From Tolypeutes matacus (lineage: Eukaryota > Chordata > Mammalia > Cingulata > Chlamyphoridae), in contig JAKSZT010054396.1 in the NCBI GenBank assembly GCA_026826555.1, forward strand, positions 21,320,146-21,384,145: a stretch of 64,000 nucleotides of DNA, written 5' to 3'. Positions within the stretch are counted from its first letter, which is position 1. Each line of letters opens with the position of its first letter. Below, in pieces: positions 34,114 to 45,726 of the stretch. A model generated the notes under the pieces. It saw nothing but the letters and a program-made list of their open reading frames with translations, did not search any database and was not told where the DNA came from. The position numbers and the translations under genes are program-made.

Positions 34114-36023
34114 GCTCTCCACAGCTAAAGTGAAAATGGCTTCCTAAGAGATTAAGTAAATCTAATGCAAACCTGGCCTCCTGAGCTCCATTTTCTTCAA
34201 CTCATAATATTCAGGAGTTATTTAATTTCTTCTTCCAAACTCCAATGGCATTTTCCAGTGACTCTACTTTTGGAAGGAAAATGCAGGTGGCAGAGCAAGC
34301 AGCAGGGGGCATGTCAAGTTAAATACCTTTAGCTAGAACCCAGGGTAGCATACTTACTTGTAAGTGTGTTTTTGCTGGGACAAGAGGAACAGATCTCAGA
34401 AAAGTTCAGGCTGTAGACTCCTCCTGACATTTCATCAACTACCCGACCCTAAAATATTTTCTTCTGCAGGTTAGGCCTTGAGATAAGGCCATGTGTATGT
34501 GCACATGTGTGACTAGAAATTTCACATCCTTATGCCATTATTGGCTGAGGTCACCCGGAGCTTGCCTTCATGGCAATGACTTTCAGAGCCTGGCAGCTAA
34601 GATGTGGGAGGAAAAATGGCTTGATTCATTCCCCATCTCCCTCCCAGCCTGAGTCAGGCAATTAGGAGAGACCTCAGCAACACATCCAGGCCAGAGCCTC
34701 CCACTCAGCTCCTAACCCCTCCCACATCCCCTCCAGTTCGGTGCTCATGGTCTGTTAGTGGCCCTTCTTCCTGGCTGGGCCCACACCATCTGAGGGGTGT
34801 CTCAAGGCTTTTAGGGTGATACAATCCATCTCTCTGCTCCCAACAGGACTGACTACACCTGAACCACAGGTGCAGAGGTAGAAGGAATAGTGGCCTTTCT
34901 CCAAGTCCTGGGTCATCCTTCAGCTAAAACTCCTCATATTTCCCTCTGCCTTCCAGCCTAGGTGTCAGGAAAGGTTATTTTTTACCAAATCAGGGAATTA
35001 AAGATTCCTTCTGAGATGCTCTGCCTTTAAAGGTCTTCTTTCTTGGTACTCATTCCTGACAGTGCAGAAAGCTGAAAGGGACAGAGGGGGTACTTTGCTC
35101 TATACCAAAAGCTGGTTAAAAGGACTAAAGAGGGTGAATTATGGTTTACTGAGCTTCCCCCAAAGACCCTGTTCAGCAGAGAGACTGAAGTGGAATGAAC
35201 AACCTTGAGAAGTCATAAAATTCAGCCTTCTGCCTTCTGGAGCACTGACAATCTAATAAACTGTGACCTTGGCCTTGAATTTCTCCACTTCAGTTTGGGG
35301 ACCATCTTCAAAGCTTGTGAATTAAGAGAGGACTATTTGATAACATCCATTTTTTGGACAACACACGGGACCCCAGGATTCTCCATCCATACATACCTGA
35401 GCCTGCTTCCAGGCCCAACATGGACCTTTTCCTGATCTGTTCTTCCAAGGGTGAACCTGATGCTGATATGTGCACCCCAGTCTCCAGGGGTAAATAAAGA
35501 GTAGGTGTTTGTTTGGAGGGGAAAGCAGATTGGATACATGGACTAAGGAGTCCATATAAATGCACGAGGCCCCTGCTGGTACAGATGGGTCTGGAATCGC
35601 AGGTGGGAAGAACAAGCAAAGCAGGATGATGCCCACACTGGGGCTGGCTCTCCCCCTGCAGCTGTGTTCTGGCAAGGACCTCCAAGGAGTCCAGGAATTC
35701 TAAATTCAGACCTAGACTTCCATGGTGTTCCCAAGATGTTTTTGTCAAAGTAGGAGATTTCATATTTTATTTAATGATTTACTAGCTTGATTTATAACTT
35801 TTAAATATTTGGACATGATTTGCGAGCATTTCTGCATGCTTGTCTTAGAGCCTGCAACACCCCACCCTCCACCCTGCTACCTTCCAGGAGAGAAAACTTC
35901 ACAACCCAAACGTCTCAGAGAGTGTATGAGGTCCAGCTGAAACCTCATGCTGAATAGCCTGACACTTGTTCCACTCTCCAAATCTCCCTGCTTTGGCCTC
36001 CAAGAGTGAGTTAAAGACTCAAC
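34114..36023. other. Unassigned non-coding sequence
   Basis: Unique-looking DNA with no SINE in 1.9 kb. A near-palindromic AP-1-type sequence GCCTGAGTCAGGC lies at 34,647-34,659. A 151-codon minus-strand open frame at 35,308-35,763 shows no family features. Confidence 0.55.
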
Positions 36024-36492
36024 CTTGGGAAGCAGATGTGGCTCAGGTGATTGGGCTCCCTCCTACTATGTAGGAGGTCTGTGGTTCAGTTCCCTGTGCC
36101 TCTTAAAGAAGACAGCAAGCTGGAGTGACGGGCAGGCACAGCAAGCTGACACAGGATGATACAACAAGAGACACAGGAAGAAACACATAATGAGAGACAC
36201 AACAAAGCAGGGAGCAGAGGTTCCCGGTCCCTCCTAAAGAAGACGAGCAGGACGGCGAGCTGACATGACAAGATGATGCAACAAGAGACTCTAGGGAAAA
36301 CATAATGAGAGACACAACAAAGCAGAGAATGGAGGTGGCTTAAGGGATTAGGCACTTCCCTCCCACATCAGAGGTCCCAGGTTCGGTTCCCGGTGCCTCC
36401 TAAAGAAACAAAGAAGATGAACAGACACAGCATGCACAAACAATGAGGGGGTGGGGAGAGATAAATAAAATAAATCTTAAAAAAAAAAAAAC
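36024..36492 (+). mobile_element. DAS-SINE, trimeric
   Basis: Three tRNA-like units are present, at about 36,030-36,106, 36,220-36,236 (remnant) and 36,330-36,403. They are joined by 'acaagagac..cataatgagagacacaacaaagcag' spacers that occur twice. The A-tail ends at 36,492. The architecture is the same as 27,224-27,748, which is in the opposite orientation. Confidence 0.9.
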
Positions 36493-38242
36493 CCTCATCC
36501 TCCTGGCCACATGCTTTACACAAACCCTATACTGATTTCCTTATAGCTGAGGGCATTAAATAGAATATAGGGTTTCCTATAAAAACCTAGAATATAGAAA
36601 GTAGAATAAAGTTGGCTTCCAGGGAACATTAAATTTCATTTAGTTATAGTATGAGTCCATGGGGAGATGCCTGAAAAAGATGAAGTGGTTGAAATTTGGC
36701 TGACAACCTGACCCATCTTTTTATTGGGTGGAGTATGTCAGCTGGGGGAGATAAAGGGCAGAGTCAGGCTCAAGAGGCCCCAAGAGGAAATCTGAGGGGA
36801 AAGAAGCAACTGTTAGGAGAGGAACTTTGAGGAAAGAGCAGAAATGGATGCATGCATTTTTAGGGCACTTTTACTACATATTGTGAGAAACTTACCTCAC
36901 TTCCCCAAGGAAAAGTCAGTAAACTCTGTGTTATTTGGGACTGCTTATGGAGTTAGATTTGTTTGTTGTATTGGAAAAGAATGACGAAAGAATGAAACCA
37001 AGTGCTGAGCCCAGGCTGAAGGTGATCTTGGAACCACACAAGGGCCTGGGTGTGTTGAGGGTAACTCATTAAACGGGACACTGGGCAGCCGCTTCTCTTT
37101 GCCCAGAGCTGACTGTGTGAAGGCTTCGGCATAGAGGCACAAATATCTGCCCATGGAACAAAGGGCAGATGCAAGCTGCCACAAAATAAGCCTCATTCTG
37201 GGCTAATATGAACTAAGAGAAAGCTGAGCTGCATGCTTGGCCTTGGTCCTGCAAATACTCTGCTTTAAACTATGTGCTTTGGTTGGTTGTTTTTCCTTTT
37301 CTGTTTTCACTATAAAGTAGCTCATGTTCATTAAATAAAATTTGGGAAATATAGAAAAGTTAAGAAAAGAAAAATTTTCCATGGTCCTACCATCCAAACT
37401 CAACCAATGGAGACATTTATTATATTTCTTTCAAAGCTTTTTTTCAGTTTTTAACAGAGTTGGTGTGTGTTTGTGTGTGTGTGTGCCTGAGTGAGAGACA
37501 GAGATTTAAATTACTAAAATGAATCATCCTAGAACAATTGAGCAACTTCGTGAGATTTGGTAAAAACAAAGTTTGATTTTCCTTTAGCCTGCCATGGGGA
37601 AGCACCTACTCTGAGAGTCATCTCCTCTTCTCATGGTCCATGCTCAGTGGAAAGGATTACAAAATATGAATCAAGATACGCAAAGATAAGAAATCTAACG
37701 AAGGCACATGCTAGTAAGACTACAACACAAATAAATAATTTAACCTGACCCCATTAGTAGCGACAGACTTACTTCTGACTAAGAGTAAAGAGGTCATTTA
37801 TCAGGTTTAATCATTTTGAATTTTTGGATAAGCTCTGTCCTTGGATTAGGATTCAATTCCTATTCCATATGTAATTTTGCGCTTACTTAGTGACTTTCCT
37901 CAAAAATGAACAAGGGATGAGACAGTGTATATGAGGATGTGATATCCACAGCATATAAGGAGCTCTGTAACTTGCATTTCACATTGAACAAAGACTAGGG
38001 AACCAAATTCATTTTGCTGCAGTCCCAATATGAGAAAAGTGGACTTTCAGCTGATTAATTTTCTCAATGAGTTTGAGTAAGTGTGCTGGGGAGAAACATT
38101 TCAAGTCAATTCAATAAGCTTTTGTCCCTTTGGCTTTTGTTTGTAAGAGTGTTATAACCTGGGTCCTACCCTAGTTCTCTACCTTTTGAAATCCATCTTT
38201 AAGGTCAGTCAGCTCATATGCCACTGTTCTGAGAATCCTTAT
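36493..38242. other. Unassigned non-coding sequence
   Basis: No gene is recognised. A GT-rich run lies at about 37,463-37,485. Confidence 0.55.
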
Positions 38243-38258
38243 CCTTCCCAAAATCTTT

Positions 38259-38550
38259 TTATTTTTATTATCTCTCCCCACCTCCTTGTAGTTTGCACTA
38301 GCTGTGTCTGTTCATCTTCTTTGTTTTCTTTTCAGAGGCACCAGGAACCGAACCCAGGACCTCCAATGTGGGAGGGAGGCACCTAATCCCTTAAGCCACC
38401 TCCATTCCCTAATTTGTTGTCTCTCATTATGTTTTTCCTCTTATGTCTCTTGTCATGTCAGCTCGCCCGCTGCTGCGCATCACGCCAGCTCACCATCTTC
38501 TGTAGGAGGCATCGGTAACCAAACTACATCACTTGAGCCACATCTGCTTC
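38259..38550 (-). mobile_element. DAS-SINE, multimeric, with 16-bp TSD
   Basis: Two reverse-complemented units ('ggcaccaggaaccgaacccaggacc' and 'ttgagccacatctgcttcc') are present. The TSD CCTTCCCAAAATCTTT is perfect at 38,243-38,258 and 38,551-38,566. Confidence 0.95.
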
Positions 38551-38629
38551 CCTTCCCAAAATCTTTGTGAGCATGATGCCTACTTAGCCTTTAAATCATT
38601 CTGCTCTCTATAACGATATATTCTGTTTG

Positions 38630-39235
38630 ATAATAATATTTTAAAATGTTTATGAGTAATAAATTCACAATGGTTCAAATAGCAAACAATATAAATGTAT
38701 CCATTGTCCAATTCTTGCTCCTGCCTCTGGTCCCACATACCACAGGTGAACTTTTTTGTGAGTTTCTGTGTCTCTTCCACAGTTTCTTCATGTAAATACA
38801 GATACACATCCACTATTTCTCCATACCTATTTTCTTACACAAAAGGTATCTTAATATATACTATTTGCAGGTTGCTTTTTTTCTTTTTAACTTATCAATG
38901 TATCTTGGAAATCTTTCTGTGTTGGTTCAGAGAAAAATTCCTCATTCTAATTTTTCTGCTATATGGAATTCTATTTTCTGTTGCCTCCTAAACTATTTAA
39001 CCAGCTTCGCTAAAGATGGGCATTTGTTTTGTTTCCAATCTTTTGTTACACCACTGATGATGCAGTGACTAACTTTGCAGACATATGTCATTTTGCATTG
39101 TGCATATGCATCTTTGCATACATTTCTCAAAGCAGCATTGCTGGATTAGAGATTGTGCAATTCAGTAATTTTGATAAATAGTGCCAAATTGCTTTCCATA
39201 GGGGTTATACCTATTTATACTCCCACTAACAAGGT
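38630..39235 (-). mobile_element. Old L1-type 3' region, minus strand
   Basis: 'gggcatttgttttgtttccaatcttttgttac', 'agcagcattgctggattagagattgtgc' and 'ccaaattgctttccataggggttatacctatttatactcccac' are landmarks of an old L1M-type element read in reverse. It has decayed, with no open frame. Confidence 0.75.
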
Positions 39236-41084
39236 GAGTTTCCCCACAACCTTGCCAAGAGAGAGGTAAGGGGGTGAAAGGGTGAAGAAGGAGTGACTTG
39301 GCATCAAAAGGAACAAAAGGATAACTAGATGAAGACTGGAAAGAGCACATACAATGTCAGATCTGACCTCTCCCCTGAGGTTCAGCCAGACTCTCCTAGA
39401 GATGCCTGGAAGCTCTGTTAGCACCAATGGAATTGTCTAACACAAAACTCACGGAAACAGGAGCCTCCTGATTTCCCGTTTTCTACCAATAGTATCAACT
39501 TTTTCTCACATTTAAATGTTAAAGTTACAAACTTTAAATTCTTAAGCTTTATTTTATTACAAGAAGCATAAATTTCTTTTGTAATCTAAAACCAATTATA
39601 ATGTACTGCAAAAACTTAGAAGTCTAGTCATTCTTCTTTTAGTTGTTTAATTACCCATTCAACCACTTTTTATTCTGTTAACTGTTTTTTTCTACCAGGT
39701 GCTTTGTGAAATGGTTTTAAATAACTTAGCTTTACAGGGAAATTTATCAAGAAATAAACACAAATCCAACTTCTTTATAAACTATTCCTAAGCATCAGTC
39801 CCCTGCCACCAAACTCCTAGTTTTCAAACTAAAAATAAATTTTAAAAAGTTAATGAAATATTTAAGGAACAATTGTTATAGCTGGAATACTATTTTAGGG
39901 GAAATTTATTATAGGATTTATGGGGTTACGTGGTAATTTCTATGTGCTATAATGCACTTTTCAATCACACTCAGTTCCCTTATATATTTTTTAAAAAGTG
40001 TACAATCAGACTTATTTTATAACATTTGGAGTAAAATTGTACTACTTTGAGTTATAGAAGCTTGCAATTGTTGTAGCTGTTTAGAATCACATTCTTGGAC
40101 AAATATACAACTTATTTGTTATTAAAGCATTCATCTTTTGAGAAACTATTGTTAACTTTATCATGTTTGGGTTTATTTGGGAAGCTCCAGGATTTAATAT
40201 GGTGAAAGTGAGGGGCCATACCCTGGTACCCTTGACCTTTGTCCATTCACTTTCATGCATGTCAGGACATTATACATTAACATGCCCAAGTCACCTTTGC
40301 TATATGGAATCAGGACAATATGCCAGGTAACAGATGAATACTTTGAGTTATCTCATGGTGGTGCTGTTTGCCAGCTCATGGCAGGTCTATCCATGTCACC
40401 ATTTTTGTCAGCATAGCAACACTGGTTCACTTATTTTCCTATTAAGTCATATTTAGCCTTGCTGCTTTATCAAAATTAGTGGAACATGGGGGGAAATGTA
40501 AGTACCGACACTAGTAAAAGGTAGTATGGCTTTTATAAACATAAAACAATTGAGAGAAAGAAAGAAATCATTTGGTGTGTAGAAAGTGGTGAATCTTTGG
40601 CCTCAATAATGACAGCTCATACTGAGAATCTTCTATGCAGCAGTCACTATTCTAATCACTCTATATGATTTAATTCAATTCACAATACTCTGTCAGAAAT
40701 AAATGACACAGTACTATATCTCTACTTTTAAAAACAATTCACTATTCACAGAGATGTAAATAACCTGACCCAAATCACAAAACTACCTGTTAGACTTTAG
40801 GTAGTCAACTTTGCTCAAATGGGATGGAGAAGCTCAAACTTAAAGCACATATTCTAAATGCTAGCATTATATCCAAAGACTATATTTAAAAGACAGACCA
40901 CAATTAGGTATTTTATACTATATTTTAGCTCTCTGAAAATAGAAACTTCTCCTTAAAAAACACAATTCTTCTGTTTGAATTTTATATGTTTGACATCAGT
41001 GTGTGTTTTCAGGAATATGTTCTTAATGAAAGTAGACATTTCTTGTGCCGTTGTACATGTATTTAGTGTACATGTAAAGACATG
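39236..41084. other. Unassigned non-coding sequence
   Basis: AT-rich DNA with no SINE and no recognised gene or RNA in 1.8 kb. Confidence 0.55.
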
Positions 41085-41170
41085 AATCCCATGAAGACAG
41101 GGAATCTGTCTTAAACTTCTCCAGTGTCTACAACAGTTTTCAACAAATGTTTGTTGTCATGGTGAATGAA
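41085..41170 (+). repeat. L2 3' end
   Basis: 'atcccatgaagacagggaatctgtctta...ccagtgtctacaacag...caacaaatgtttgttg...gaatgaa' follows the L2 terminal order (gaggacagggactgtgtctt ... caataaatgtttgttgaatgaa). Confidence 0.7.
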
Positions 41171-41297
41171 AAGGATAATGGTTCCAAAACCATGCTGCCA
41201 ACATACTAAGTACCAACACCAGGAAACACTCTATTCAAAATATATCTACCCTTGTGTTTGTAACAATATCTTGAAAAATAAGTCAGGCCTTACATGC

Positions 41298-41358
41298 ACA
41301 CACACTCACACACACACATATACATCTATATGTATTTTCAAATATGTGTTTATATATG
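41298..41358. repeat. (CA)n and TA-rich microsatellite
   Basis: An imperfect CA run at about 41,298-41,319 continues into TATA/TGTA-rich sequence. Confidence 0.85.
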
Positions 41359-41789
41359 TATAAACACATTTATTAGAGCATGATGATAAAGGTGAAACAT
41401 GGGTCACATCTTAAAAATACAGGTATCAATTCACTTACAGGCGTATGATGATACAGATGAAATGACAATAATAGTCACAAAACCCATGTGGGTTTTTTAT
41501 GCTTTTTTTTTGTTTTTTTTGTTTTTCCTGTTGAGGTGAATGGAAATGCCCTGTGGCCTCACTAAGACAGTTGTGCATAAGTGAAGGCAGCAGGCAGATG
41601 CAGTCAGCAAAATGCTGAAAGCACCTCATTTGGGGGGGCCTACCATGCCTCCTCCTCAGAGACGCTGTCCCCATTCACTATTGCTTCTTACTAGGCTTCA
41701 TTCTGATAACATTTGGTTGGAAAGAGACTGGACAGATACCTGTCTGAGCAGGACCTTTCCCAGGCTTGCCAATGGCCTCTGACCTGTGG

Positions 41790-41950
41790 GGTGTGGTTTC
41801 AAAGAATGAGCTGGATGAGTCAGATTCTCTCTCTTTTTCTTTCTCTTCCTTTCTCTCTCTCTCTGGAACTTGAATCAAGAGTCCAAGAGGGAAGTTTCCA
41901 GTGAGCTGTGGGCAGCATTGCTGAAAGGTCATTTTGAAGCCTGAGTCAGG
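41790..41950. promoter_or_regulatory. Possible enhancer: RUNX and AP-1 motif cluster
   Basis: The stretch holds TGTGGTTT (RUNX type, 41,792-41,799) and two perfect AP-1 sites TGAGTCA (41,816-41,822 and 41,943-41,948 with the preceding T at 41,942). A near-consensus kappa-B sequence GGGAAGTTTCC (41,889-41,899) and a CT-rich tract lie between them. It is non-repetitive and 12 kb upstream of the CpG island. Motif clusters arise by chance, so this is only a candidate. Confidence 0.25.
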
Positions 41951-42022
41951 ATCATGACAAGCTAAAGACACTTTGCAAGCTGAAATTACGGGAGGAGGAG
42001 CAACTATGAATAAGAGGAGAAG

Positions 42023-42460
42023 TAAAAGGAAAGCAGATGTGGCTCAAGTGGTTGGGCATCCATCTACCATATGGAAGGACCCAGGTTTGATCCCCGGGAT
42101 CTCCTTGTAAAATAAAAAAAATAAAAAAGGCAAGTAGGCAAGCCAGGCCCACCAAGCCATGCAACAAAATGATGATACAACAAAAGAGAGATGCAGGGAA
42201 AAGCCAAGGTGAGACGCACCAGAAACTGAGGTGGTGCAAGTGACAGGGTGCCTCTCTCCCACATTCGGAGGTCCCTGGGATCAAATTCCAGTGAAGCCTG
42301 GAGGAGAAAAATGAGAAGAGAAGGCAAGAAGCAGACACAGAAGATCGCCTAGTTAATGGACACAGACAGCAAGCAGGGGTTGGGGGTGGTGGAAATTCAT
42401 AGAACTTTACACCAAAAAGAAAAAAAACAAAGTCAATTTAAAAAGAAAAAAGGAAAAAAA
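42023..42460 (+). mobile_element. DAS-SINE, dimeric
   Basis: Unit 1 is 'gcagatgtggctcaagtggttgggcatcc...ggtttgatcccc' and unit 2 is 'actgaggtggtgcaagtgacagggtgcc...gggatcaaattcc'. An A-rich tail follows. AAGAGGAGAAG flanks it at 42,012-42,022 and 42,461-42,471. Confidence 0.93.
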
Positions 42461-42726
42461 AAGAGGAGAAGAAAGAAACATCCATCCATGCAGAGAAGCC
42501 TTAGGCAAGAGGACGGGAGAGCATGCACAGCCACTATGCACGTGTTCTGCTTTTCCTGTGCACGTTTATCTTAATGTTTTTTTTTCCTGTGAAGCAACTA
42601 ATGGGCTTTTCTGCTCCTTGTTACCAAAAAAAGAGAAACTAAATCAAAACAACAGATAACAGGAAGAAAAGAAAATCTGACAATGAAGGAAATAAAGTAA
42701 ACAAACAAACAAAAAGAAAAGAGACC

Positions 42727-42900
42727 GGGAAGCGGCTGTGGCTCCCGTTTACCATATGGGAGGCCCCGGGTTCGGTTCCTGGGGCCTCCTGGTGAAGGCA
42801 AGCCTGCCCGCACGGCGTGGTTAGCTGACCCAGCGAGCACAAGCAGCAAGGGGGGGATAAATGAATAAATAAATAAAATCTTTAAAAAAAAAAAAAAAAA
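42727..42900 (+). mobile_element. DAS-SINE, young, lacking the A-box region
   Basis: Consensus-like copy in which 'ggctgtggctc' runs directly into 'ccgtttaccatatggg'. The 16 bases usually between (tcaatcagtggggctc in sister copies) are gone. The TSD GAAAAGAGACC lies at 42,716-42,726 and 42,901-42,911, and an A-run forms the tail. Confidence 0.95.
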
Positions 42901-43100
42901 GAAAAGAGACCAATACAAGGACAAAAGACCAGGGCCATGAAGAATAATGACAAACAGTGATTCCATTCAATAGTCCCCAAGGACCATAGTTCAGTACAAC
43001 ACTGTCCAGTAATCGACATTTACAGCACTGACATTGAGCCTTCAAGCAAAGGTTGCTTGATATTCAGCATACTTTCAGAAGACAACAAAACATGTCATTT

Positions 43101-43552
43101 CCTTTTTTTTTATTTATTTAAGATTTATTTATTTACTTTATCCATTTTAAAACCCCCTTCCCCATTTGCTGTTTTGTGTCCATTTGCTAGGCAATTCTCT
43201 GTATCTGTTTCCTGCCATCTCTTCTCATCTTCCTCCTCTTGTATTCACCACGATTCGATCCTGGAGACCTCCAATGTAGGAGAGAGGTGTTCTGCCACCT
43301 GTGCCACCTCGGTTCCTGGTTTTCAGAGCTTTCGGAGCATCTCATCTTGTCTCTTCCCTGTGTCTCTCTCCTGTTACGTCATCATCTTGCTGCATGGCTC
43401 CCGGGGCCTGGCGGCTCACCGGCACACAGAGCCTGGCAGCGCATGCACCTTCTATATATATATTTTTATTTTACCCGGAGGTCCCGGGGATCGAACCCAG
43501 GTCCCTCCATATGGCAGACGGATGCCCAACCATTTGAGCCACATCCGCCCCC
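43101..43552 (-). mobile_element. DAS-SINE, dimeric, 452 bp
   Basis: Almost the same as 20,658-21,100, including 'ggttttcagagctttcggagcatctcatcttg'. Two tRNA-like units are present. TGTCATTT flanks it at 43,093-43,100 and 43,553-43,560. Three overlapping ORFs of 78-176 codons are artefacts of this repeat. Confidence 0.95.
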
Positions 43553-44894
43553 TGTCATTTATTTTAGAAAAGTTTTCCTTCAATTAAAAAAAGTGTTTTG
43601 ACCTACAGCTAGCATTGTACTCAACCGCGAAAGACTGAAATCTCTCCCGCTGAGATCAGCTACAGGACAGGGATGCCCCCTGCCACTACTGTTATTCAAT
43701 AATGTGCTAGAAGTTCTAGCTAGAGCAATTAGGCTAGATAAAGAAATAAAAGGTATGCAAATAGGAAAGGAAGAAATAAAGTTTTCACTATTCACTGATG
43801 ATATGATCCTATATCTAGAAAATCCTGAAAAATCTACAACAAAGCTTCTACAACTAATAGACAAATTCAACAAAGTGGTAGGATACAAGATTAATATACA
43901 AAAATCTGTAGCATTTCTGTACATTACTAATGAACAAATTGAGGAGGAAATCAGAAAAAGAATTTTACTTCTATAGTGACTAAAAGAATCAAATGTTTAG
44001 AAATAAACTTAACCAAGGACATAAAGGATCTGTATTTAGAAAACTACAAAACATTGCTAAAAGAAACTGAAAAAGACTTAAATAAATGGATGAACATTCT
44101 ATGTTCATGGACTGGAAGAATAAATTATCATTAAGTTGTCAATTCTACCCAAACTGATTTACACATTCAACACAATCCCAATAAAAATCCCAATAGCGTT
44201 TTTTTTGCAGAAATGGAAAAGCTAATTATCAAATTTATTTGGAAGGGTAAGGGAACCTGAACAGTCAAAAATGTCTTTAAAAAGAAGAATAAAATCGGAG
44301 GCTTCTCACTTTCTGACTTTAAAGCATATTATTTAGCTACAGTGGTAAAAACAGCATGGTACCATCATAAAGATAGACAGATTGACCAATGGACCCAAAT
44401 CGAGAACTAATAATTAGACTTTCACATCAAAGGTCAAGTGGTTTCTGACAGGCTGTTAAGCCCACCCAGCTGGGCCAGAACAGTCTATTCAACAAATGGT
44501 GCTGGGAAAACTGGATATCCATATCTAAAAGAAAGAAGGAGGATCCCTATCTCACATCTTATAAAAAATTAACTCAAAGTGGATCAAGGACCTAAATATA
44601 AAAGCAACAACCATAAAACTCCTAGAGGAAAATGTAGGAAAACATCTTCAAGATTTTGTCGTAGGTGGTAGTTTCTTAAACCTTACACCCAAAGCGTGAG
44701 CAACAAAAGAAAAAAATAAATGGGACCTCCTCAAATAGAAACACTTTTGTTCTTCAAAAGATTTTGTCAAGAAAGTAAAAAGGCAGCCTACTCAATGGGA
44801 GAAAATATTTGGAAACCACATATCCAATAAAGGTTTGATATCCTTGTTATATAAAGAGATCAATAAAACTCAATGATAAAAAGACAAGCAACCC

Positions 44895-45078
44895 TTGGGA
44901 AGCGGCTGTGGCTCAATCAGTGGGGCTCCCGTTTGCCATATGGGAGGCCCCGGGTTCGGTTCCCGGGGCCTCCTGGTGGGGGCGGGCCCGCCCGCACGGC
45001 GTGGTTGGCTGACCCAGCGAGCGCAGGCAGCAGGGGGGGAATAAATGAATAAATGGATGGAATCTTTAAAAAAAAAAA
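44895..45078 (+). mobile_element. DAS-SINE, young, 17-bp TSD, in L1
   Basis: CpG-rich, consensus-like copy. The TSD AAAAAGACAAGCAACCC is perfect at 44,878-44,894 and 45,079-45,095, duplicating L1 ORF2 sequence. Confidence 0.97.
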
Positions 45079-45526
45079 AAAAAGACAAGCAACCCAATTA
45101 AAAAATGGGTGAAAGACTTGAATAGACATTCTCCAAAGAGGAAGTACAAATAGCCAAAAAGCACATGAAAAACTGCTCAATATCACTAGCTATTAGGAAA
45201 ATGCAGATCAAAACTGCAATGTGATACCATTTCACACCATACAGAATGGCCGTTATAAAAAACAAACAAACAAAAAAAACCCCAGAAAAACACAAGTGCT
45301 GGAAAAGATGTGGAGAAACAGGAATACTCCTTCACTCTTAGTGGGAATGTAGAATGGTGCAGCCTCTGTGGAAAACAGTTTGCCAGCACCTCAAGAAGCT
45401 GAATGTAGAACTGCTTTATGATCCAATAATCCTGTTACTAGGAATATATTGAGAAGAACTGAAAGTAAGGACACGAACTGACATTTGCACACTGATGTTC
45501 ATAGCAGCGTTATTTAAAATAGCTAA

Positions 45527-45726
45527 GGGAAGCGGCTGTGGCTCAATCAGTAGGGCTCCCGTTTACCATATGGGAGGCCCCAGGTTCGGTTCCCGCGGCC
45601 TCCTGGTGAAGGCAAGCCCGCCCACACGGCGTGGTTAGCTGACCCAGTGAGCACAAGCAGCAAGGGGGGGATAAATGAATAAATAAATAAAATCTTTTAA
45701 AAAAAAAAAAATAAATAAAATAAAAT
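45527..45726 (+). mobile_element. DAS-SINE, young, with TSD, in L1
   Basis: Consensus-like copy with an A-tail that has evolved into (TAAAA)n. The TSD AAAATAGCTAA lies at 45,516-45,526 and 45,727-45,737, again inside the L1. Confidence 0.96.

Noticed and set aside
35308..35763. 151-codon minus-strand open frame
   Set aside because: No family motifs, overlapping frames also open, no plausible splice sites or promoter nearby.
43057..43587. 176-codon open frame
   Set aside because: It lies almost wholly inside a dimeric DAS-SINE on the opposite strand. Near-identical peptides recur at 2,471-3,016 and 20,613-20,921.
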